Source: Ciona intestinalis
Taxonomy: Eukaryota > Chordata > Ascidiacea > Phlebobranchia > Cionidae
DNA length: 64,000 nucleotides
NCBI RefSeq assembly: GCF_000224145.3
Contig: NC_020167.2
Location: 3,540,977-3,604,976 of the forward strand
Direction: 5' to 3'
Made by a program: the position numbers and the translations under genes. This document shows positions 57,701-64,000 of this stretch, in pieces. The notes beneath the pieces were generated by a model. That model was not told where the DNA came from. It worked only from the letters and a program-made list of their open reading frames with translations, and did no database searches. Positions within the stretch are counted from its first letter, which is position 1. Every line of letters starts with the position of its first letter.

Positions 57701-60700
57701 GGAAGCCGACGTCATGACAACGCTTTTGATATCGCCGTTTAGTCATGCCAATGCCAGGATCTAATGCCTTTTTATGTTTTTTTATTTCATGTTACATCGT
57801 GCCGCCAAAAACAGACGAAGGGTGCTGGGCCTCTCTGCTGGTCTGGAACACGTAGGCACTATTCGCTGGGAGTTGGCCTTATGCTTGCTGCTCGCTTGGG
57901 TGGTTTGTTATTTCTGCATTTGGAAAGGAGTCAAGTCGACTGGCAAGGTAAACCGAAAGAAACCGTTTTTTCTTAAAGTTGGCACTTGTGATGTTATGAA
58001 ACAGACGTAACATAAACAATAATACTTTTACTGAGCAACCATGTCACGTTATTTAGACATAGTGCTGTATTTCATTCTTTAAACATAACAGCCGGACGGC
58101 CTGTTTCCTCATACACCGGACGTATGTATACTTCGTCACCCGCTAAAATTGTACTGCGCCGATGTCCTTATCGTATGCAGGCGCTTTGACATGTATATTC
58201 AAGGCGATTAGTGGGTTGTGATATCTTTATTAAAAGCGACCTTATCCAGTTGACTTGCACCCAAGGACGCTTATTCTCTTGAAACATTACATTTGCAACT
58301 ACTCTGTTTCCTACCCAGGGGGAAACTTAAACGAAGACATAAATAGGATACCCACAACTGCGTCAAACTACGCAGTACGTCGTATTCCCCAACCACGCAG
58401 TGTTTACGAGCGAAATCACCCTTAGGTTAATGGCCCGCCCATGATACGCCCACACGCTAGTAACTCACAGGGAGTTTGGAATTTTACAGCAAGTCAAATA
58501 TTTTTGGAGCGATGTCTTTTATCGGTGTCGTTAGTGTGTTAAGTGTATGTAGTACACTTGCAAAATCAAGGATCCGTTGATAACGAATGTACATAACATC
58601 GTTAAGTGTTACTATAAGGCGCTTGTTTGTTTCATTCATCTTCGCATTTCTTCCACAACGGAAGGAAACCGAACACCCTGTATCCTGTGTGGCGTTTGTT
58701 AAGAAATAAGAGAATGACGCGGGTTACTTATCCCCGACCAACAACCCTATTAGTTTGTAAAGTATTCTAACGTGTTGTTAAGACACATTTTTATCCTGAC
58801 ACTAATTTCAATCTATTAAGGTAAATAAGTACTCGCGTACTACGCGATTGGTATCGAATATTGTGTTGTTTTGGCGCTAAAGAAATAAGTAAAATATTTC
58901 TTTCTACGGCACATTTACGAAAGTTCTGGGAATGTTTACTGGGTTGTTAAGGATTACAGCTTTACAATATAGAGTTACGGCTACCATCACCATACGGAAA
59001 CACTTCGGTACTGTGGTACCATAACATGTGCTTTATATGCTTTACATTTTCTGACAATCTGACATAGAATAAATATTAAATAGGTATCCCAGTTTTTTCA
59101 GAATTAATATATAGTAGAGTGGGGAAAATGGGATACCTATTTATTCTGTTTTCGCTTCCCATTTGGTAGTACACAAAAAACATTCGAAGAATTATAAAAA
59201 CTATCCTTACGACTGCCATAGACCGGTGTTAATTGTTATTACACAATCAGTATATTTGATAATGTGCTAAATGTGTCCCATGTTTCTCAAACCTACTACA
59301 TCTATACTATAGTTACAGTTCTTTACTCGTTAAAATATAAAGGTAAATAATCGTTTACATTCTATAGGTTGTGTACTTCACCGCAACCTTCCCGTTCCTG
59401 ATGCTGATCATCCTCCTTATCAGAGGAGTTACTCTTCCCGGAGCGCTCACTGGCATCAAGTTTTACTTGACACCGGATATCAACAAGCTAGGCGATCCCC
59501 AGGTACGTTTTGAATCTTTTCCTGCACTGTTGTTGGCTCAGAAAATATCACAGCTGGTCCTATATAGGGATTTAAGATTGAAGTCGTTTGATAAGAATAT
59601 TTTGATACATAATTAACATGGTGCTTTTGGTACACACATGACTAGTTAAGTATTCATGTTAACGGAAAAGATGTTAAAAGTAAAACGGGTTTTGTTGTGT
59701 TTCCTTTTATTGCATATATTAGTTTAACGAGTCTCATGAGCGATGCATTAATTTACCGTTTGTTTTATGTGGCATTTTGATTTTAATTATTTAATGGGCA
59801 TTGAAAACTGTTAAAATTTTTAATTTTGCGTCAGTTAACGAATGTTTAATGATGTTGTTGTGGAATTTATTGAGTAAGTTTCCATTCGGGACTCGTAGTG
59901 CAACAGTTGCCACGCTATCGGAGATCGATGGGCATTAAATTACGTTAAAAAAATCGATGGATGCGCTATGTAATAATCGCTACGGTGATTGGCAACTGTT
60001 TGCAATCGATGGCAAAGCGTGTTTTGAATTGACACTCTGCCTGGCGCCCAACATTATTATTAAGGGAGGCAGGAAATTGCTGATGTGCTGTGTCCCCCGA
60101 GCTGTGTGTGTATGGTTGGTCTGCGCGCGTATACTGTAGTGTGGGCGGATGTCGGGTTCATTGATGAATTGTTTATATATAACACACGATGAGCTGTTTC
60201 TGAAAAAAGTACCTTTCTACAAAGTGGTATATCACCGTATGCAGTGCATTTGTTAGTACATGCATCATGTTAAGATCATGTTAAGCTCCCAACGGTAATA
60301 ACCAGTTTTCAATTCGTTGAACCGTAGAACTGTGTTGTGGTTTTCACAATACTCATTCGTGGGTGTAGTCGTAGTGCCTGGATAAAACACGTTGCTGTTC
60401 GTCTCATATTTCGTCCATCTGACGTCACACAAACCCGAGGTCAGCTCGGTTCATCTCGCATTTTGCTTTCATACTGAAAGATTGACTTGGAGTGTGGCTG
60501 TTTTTGAAATGTCGTACGCTTCAATAAAAAACAAAGCACTACATTGATCGCACCCAGGCACAGTGACGTCATAATGCAACAGGTCGCCGTCGTTGACAGC
60601 TATGATTGCAGGGTCAGCTGACGCTTAGGATTGCAGCGATATTTTATTTTGTGTACAAATCCGCCTAATGGGTCACCTTGGGTTTGATCTGCCATAAACA

Positions 60701-63437
60701 TACATTACATTATAGCAGCACTTTATACTGTGATCTCTAAACGAAGTGTATATAAAGGTCACAATACCAAGCGTATTTTGAGTTAATTGGTTCTGTATAC
60801 AAGTGCAAACAAGATCGTTGAGCTATGCCAACATTATACGCGCTGCTGACCGTTCATGGTTTGCACCTTTAACATTGGTTTCTATTTGCTGCATTTATTA
60901 CGTATCTTGACTTGGACGCTAGCGTTGAATTTACGAAATTAGTTAGGTTACATAACTGCGGCATCCCCCCAGTTGAGCTAAAATGGTGGACAGTTTGGCA
61001 TTGTAAATTAGAAAAGCCATGTAAGTACGTGAAAATGTGACAATACATTACTATGCCTACTAAAAGGCAGACAAAGGCTAGTTTCACTAAAAGTAAATTT
61101 ATTTAACAAAGCCGACTCTGAGTTGTACGTGACCAGAAATGGACTTGCTCTGTTGGTTGTCTGGCAGGAAACTATCGTACCATGCGCCTGCCACGCGCAT
61201 CTTTTTATATATTGTATACATCGGCAGTTTTGCATGACCAGTATCTGTGGTACAAACTTCTTTTATGCAAAATGCGTTTGACACTCTGGACCGAAACTTT
61301 GGACTGTTTTGTTTCTTATGTCAGTCAACTGTATACGGCAGCTCATACGAGAAGAATATTATCATTTTAAAAGTTAGAATTTCACAAATTATTTCAATGT
61401 TTTTTTTTATTTTAATGTTGTTGTTTTTTGTACAGGTTTGGATTGATGCTGGGACTCAAATCTTCTTTTCATTTGCGATTTGCCTCGGTGCTCTTGTCTC
61501 GCTCGGCAGCTACAACAAATTCAACAACAACTGCTACAGAGTAAGTCGAAATGTCACTGAATACACATGCGTAAGCCAATAATGCGTGGGCGGTAGAAAA
61601 ATTGTGACTTAAGAAAGTTTCAAAACACAAGGGATTCTGGTAACAACCTTTAATTTAAAAAGAGTCGTTCTCTTTTAGCGGCTGTTATGACGTAATGGGT
61701 TCAAAACGTCAGATGTTTGACCTCTCACGTCATTTATCCAGCTGTTGGTCCGTGATATGCACTACAGTGGACAAGCTATTGGCGCCAATTGTTCCCAATT
61801 TGGTCTATGTTTATAAAGGTACAAATGTAATAATCGCTTTTTCGCGGAACACGTCCTGTTGCCTCCTGCAGTACTCCTTTCATTTCGATAAGGCAATTCA
61901 ATTCACACGATATTTGCTGCTTTATCTGCACTCAAATTTTGTGTTCATGCAAGGTGGCTTGGTATATAACAGTATTGCTATATAGCTATACTATATAGCA
62001 CTGGCTACCACAGAACATGGTTGACTCTTAAACTTGTTTTAACTAAATGTTGAAATGTGATATAGTTGCATTCTTCTATTTCAATACATGCGATCGGCTA
62101 TTGTAAAGACCCGATGACTTTACAACTCTTTATCTACAGGATTGTATCATTCTGAGTTTGGTCAACTCTGGCACAAGCTTTATCAGCGGTTTCGCCATAT
62201 TTAGCGTGCTTGGTTTCATGGCGGAAGAACAGGGCGTCCATATTTCGGAAGTCGCAGAGTCAGGTATCCCCTTCTTCAATATTGATGACTTAATATTCGT
62301 TAATCCTACGCGCGCTTATTTTGGCAGCGTTTTCTTCTCTTTGTCTACTTTTCATTGCATAAAAATAAAGGGAATTCCGAAGCCGCTGTATGAATTTTTA
62401 ATATATGAATAATAAATTCGTGGCGAATAAAATAAGGGACACTTTTTGTTCCAAAAAATAAACTGTTTCCTTTAAAAGCGTACAATCCAAAACCAACTGT
62501 ACAGGAACTAGTTTATCTGTACCCGCACACTGTTTATTCAAACCACATGAAGCAACATTTCCTGTTGTCTCAATATTTCCTTCTAACGCGTAAACTCAGT
62601 TTTTAATGAAAACCACTGCAGTATATAACGAAAATGATCAAATCTTATTATAATATTTTCCTACAGGCCCAGGATTGGCGTTTATTGCTTACCCGAAGGC
62701 AATCACCCTCATGCCAGTATCTACACTGTGGGCAATTCTCTTTTTCATCATGCTTATATTACTTGGTTTGGACAGCCAGGTAGGTTACCTGTTTAATAGT
62801 TTCAGCAAATTTCTTTTGCAAAATAACACAAAATTTTAAAGTACGTCTAATTCTGCCATATATGAATGGTGCAATGGATAGTTAAAACACCATGTTTAAT
62901 TATATTAATTATCACGAACTTTATTATTTGCCTTATTTCTTAACTTTGGTTTTTACGTGCAGTTTGTTGAAACCGAAGGCTTTATTACGTCATTCGTCGA
63001 TCTCTTTCCACGACAGCTAAGGAAAGGTTACAACCGGGAGATCTTTATCGCCCTCACGTGTCTAATATCTTACCTAATAGGATTAACCATGGTGACAAAT
63101 GTAAGTTTGTTAATTTGGCTTCTAATTTAGGTACACCTTCAATTTATTTAAAGTTTGCTTCAGCTGTGTGTCACACGGTATATTCGTACGTGTACACTCC
63201 GCGTTTGGAGCTATAAATGAATGTCACTTTAAATGTTAAATGTCACACAGTCAAAAACATTTACGCTAACAGCGTCATTGCGGCCACAATTTTTTTATAT
63301 AATAAAGATACTGTATTTTCATTCTTTCCATTAGGGAGGCATGTACGTTTTCCAGCTGTTCGATTACTACGCTGCGAGTGGCGTCTGCTTGCTTTGGGTG
63401 GCTTTCTTTGAGGCCGGAGCCGTGGCCTGGTTTTATG
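54711..63437 (+). CDS. SLC6 sodium/chloride-coupled transporter (taurine/GABA/betaine/creatine group), 3' end outside window
   Basis: Imports a small amino acid or amine with sodium and chloride. Exons: 54711-54794 (tentative first), 55665-55899, 56094-56225, 56689-56995, 57815-57947, 59368-59502, 61436-61540, 62140-62263, 62667-62779, 62963-63100, 63335-63437, continuing to the right. TM1 reads [22 protein letters not shown]2 [12 protein letters not shown]2 has Cys residues and several N-glycosylation sites (NRT, NAS, NLS, NAT). [58 protein letters not shown] and [16 protein letters not shown] follow the family order. [17 protein letters not shown] and FTSELPW favour the SLC6A6/A8/A12/A13 branch over GAT-1; the substrate cannot be decided. 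If the first exon is wrong, translation could start at Met 55677. Confidence 0.93.
59108..59300 (-). mobile_element. TIR MITE, inverse orientation
   Basis: TATATAGTAGAGTGGGGAAA start, CCATAGACCGGTGTTAATTG body, ends CAAACCTACTAC. SLC6 intron. Confidence 0.7.
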
Positions 63438-63510
63438 GTAAATGTGATCCGATATATCTTATTAACTAAAGTAGAGTATATATACTGTTGAATTTAGGCA
63501 TGTGGTATGG

Positions 63511-63686
63511 TATTGTGGGGTAAAATAGAACACCGCCTTTTTTGCATTAAAATACGAGAAACAACAATTAAAAGCGAATGTCATGAGGAGAGGGTTTTAT
63601 AATTTTTTGAATGTTCTTTGTTTACTACCAAATAGGACGAAAAAATAAAATAAAAAGGCGTCCAATCTTTCCCCACCCTACTATAG
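63511..63686 (+). mobile_element. TIR MITE
   Basis: TATTGTGGGGTAAAATAG to TCTTTCCCCACCCTACTATA. SLC6 intron at the right edge. Confidence 0.7.
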
Positions 63687-64000
63687 TTGTATTCAAGGTA
63701 AAATGACGCTAATTGAATAGGACGTCGAAAAGTCGTTCAGAAAATTCTTTTGTGAAGTAGATTAGTAAAATAATACATATTTGTCCATCAATCGGATGAT
63801 ATTTCACGATGATACATGCGCTGAAAAATGCGGCACTTAAATAACGGGTGTGGTGGCGGTTGAATCCACTTATTAATTAACTATGTGCAATACTCAAACA
63901 ATTTTCATCGCGATGTGAAAACGGAATTGTACGAACGTTCTTATATTACAAAGCTTTGGGATAAGGAGCTCGTACCATAAATTATTGATGCCACTCCCGA

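Noticed and set aside
57482..57715. Minus-strand 77-codon open frame in an SLC6 intron
   Set aside because: Relatively GC-rich chance frame without start context or homology.

Overview
This is eukaryotic, intron-rich DNA from an AT-rich, gene-dense, highly polymorphic animal genome. The gene set, short introns and a dense family of roughly 200 bp palindromic elements point to a tunicate, most likely Ciona. The species call is inference; no database was searched.

Layout on the + strand unless noted. (1) 430-10030: 3' two thirds of cytosolic leucyl-tRNA synthetase (LARS1), 19 exons, the last intron of GC-AG type. (2) 9625-16441: an assembly-disturbed segment. The LARS1 last exon plus the 5' half of the next gene occur twice (9625-12110 and 13952-16441), separated by N gaps and by a stray 1.3 kb contig that is a second version of the guanylate cyclase exon-6 region (12161-13451 matches 29247-30385). 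The simplest reading is unmerged haplotypes. (3) 14953-17619: complete copy of a 380-aa gene whose C-terminus reads as one divergent C2 domain. (4) 18337-25133: MSL3, a chromodomain/MRG protein, with one exon partly in a gap. (5) 26952-35555: soluble guanylate cyclase beta subunit, 15 coding exons, 706 aa. (6) 36566-37102: ANKRD49, one coding exon. (7) 37368-42018: ABHD17 depalmitoylase, with an apparent 1-base frameshift in exon 4. (8) 45694-43613 on the minus strand: neurochondrin. (9) 47093-50434: 5-HT1-like serotonin receptor with ERH in place of DRY. (10) 50733-52017: an unrecognised acidic single-pass membrane protein. (11) about 54711-63437 and beyond: SLC6 transporter of the taurine/GABA/betaine/creatine group, running off the right edge.

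Repeats: about 18 copies of a roughly 190 bp inverted-terminal-repeat MITE, nearly all in introns, several copies of a tRNA-derived SINE, a second TIR element at 17703-18151 and a small foldback at 5529-5634. Three N gaps (50, 500 and 125 bases) are present.

The genes are ordinary unlinked eukaryotic loci (translation, chromatin, cGMP signalling, lipid-modification turnover, neuronal signalling, transport), not a pathway cluster. The most notable points are the haplotype duplication with a polymorphic SINE, the acidic/cysteine insertion in the cyclase, MITEs abutting splice acceptors, a possible extra MSL3 isoform, and two unrecognised proteins.
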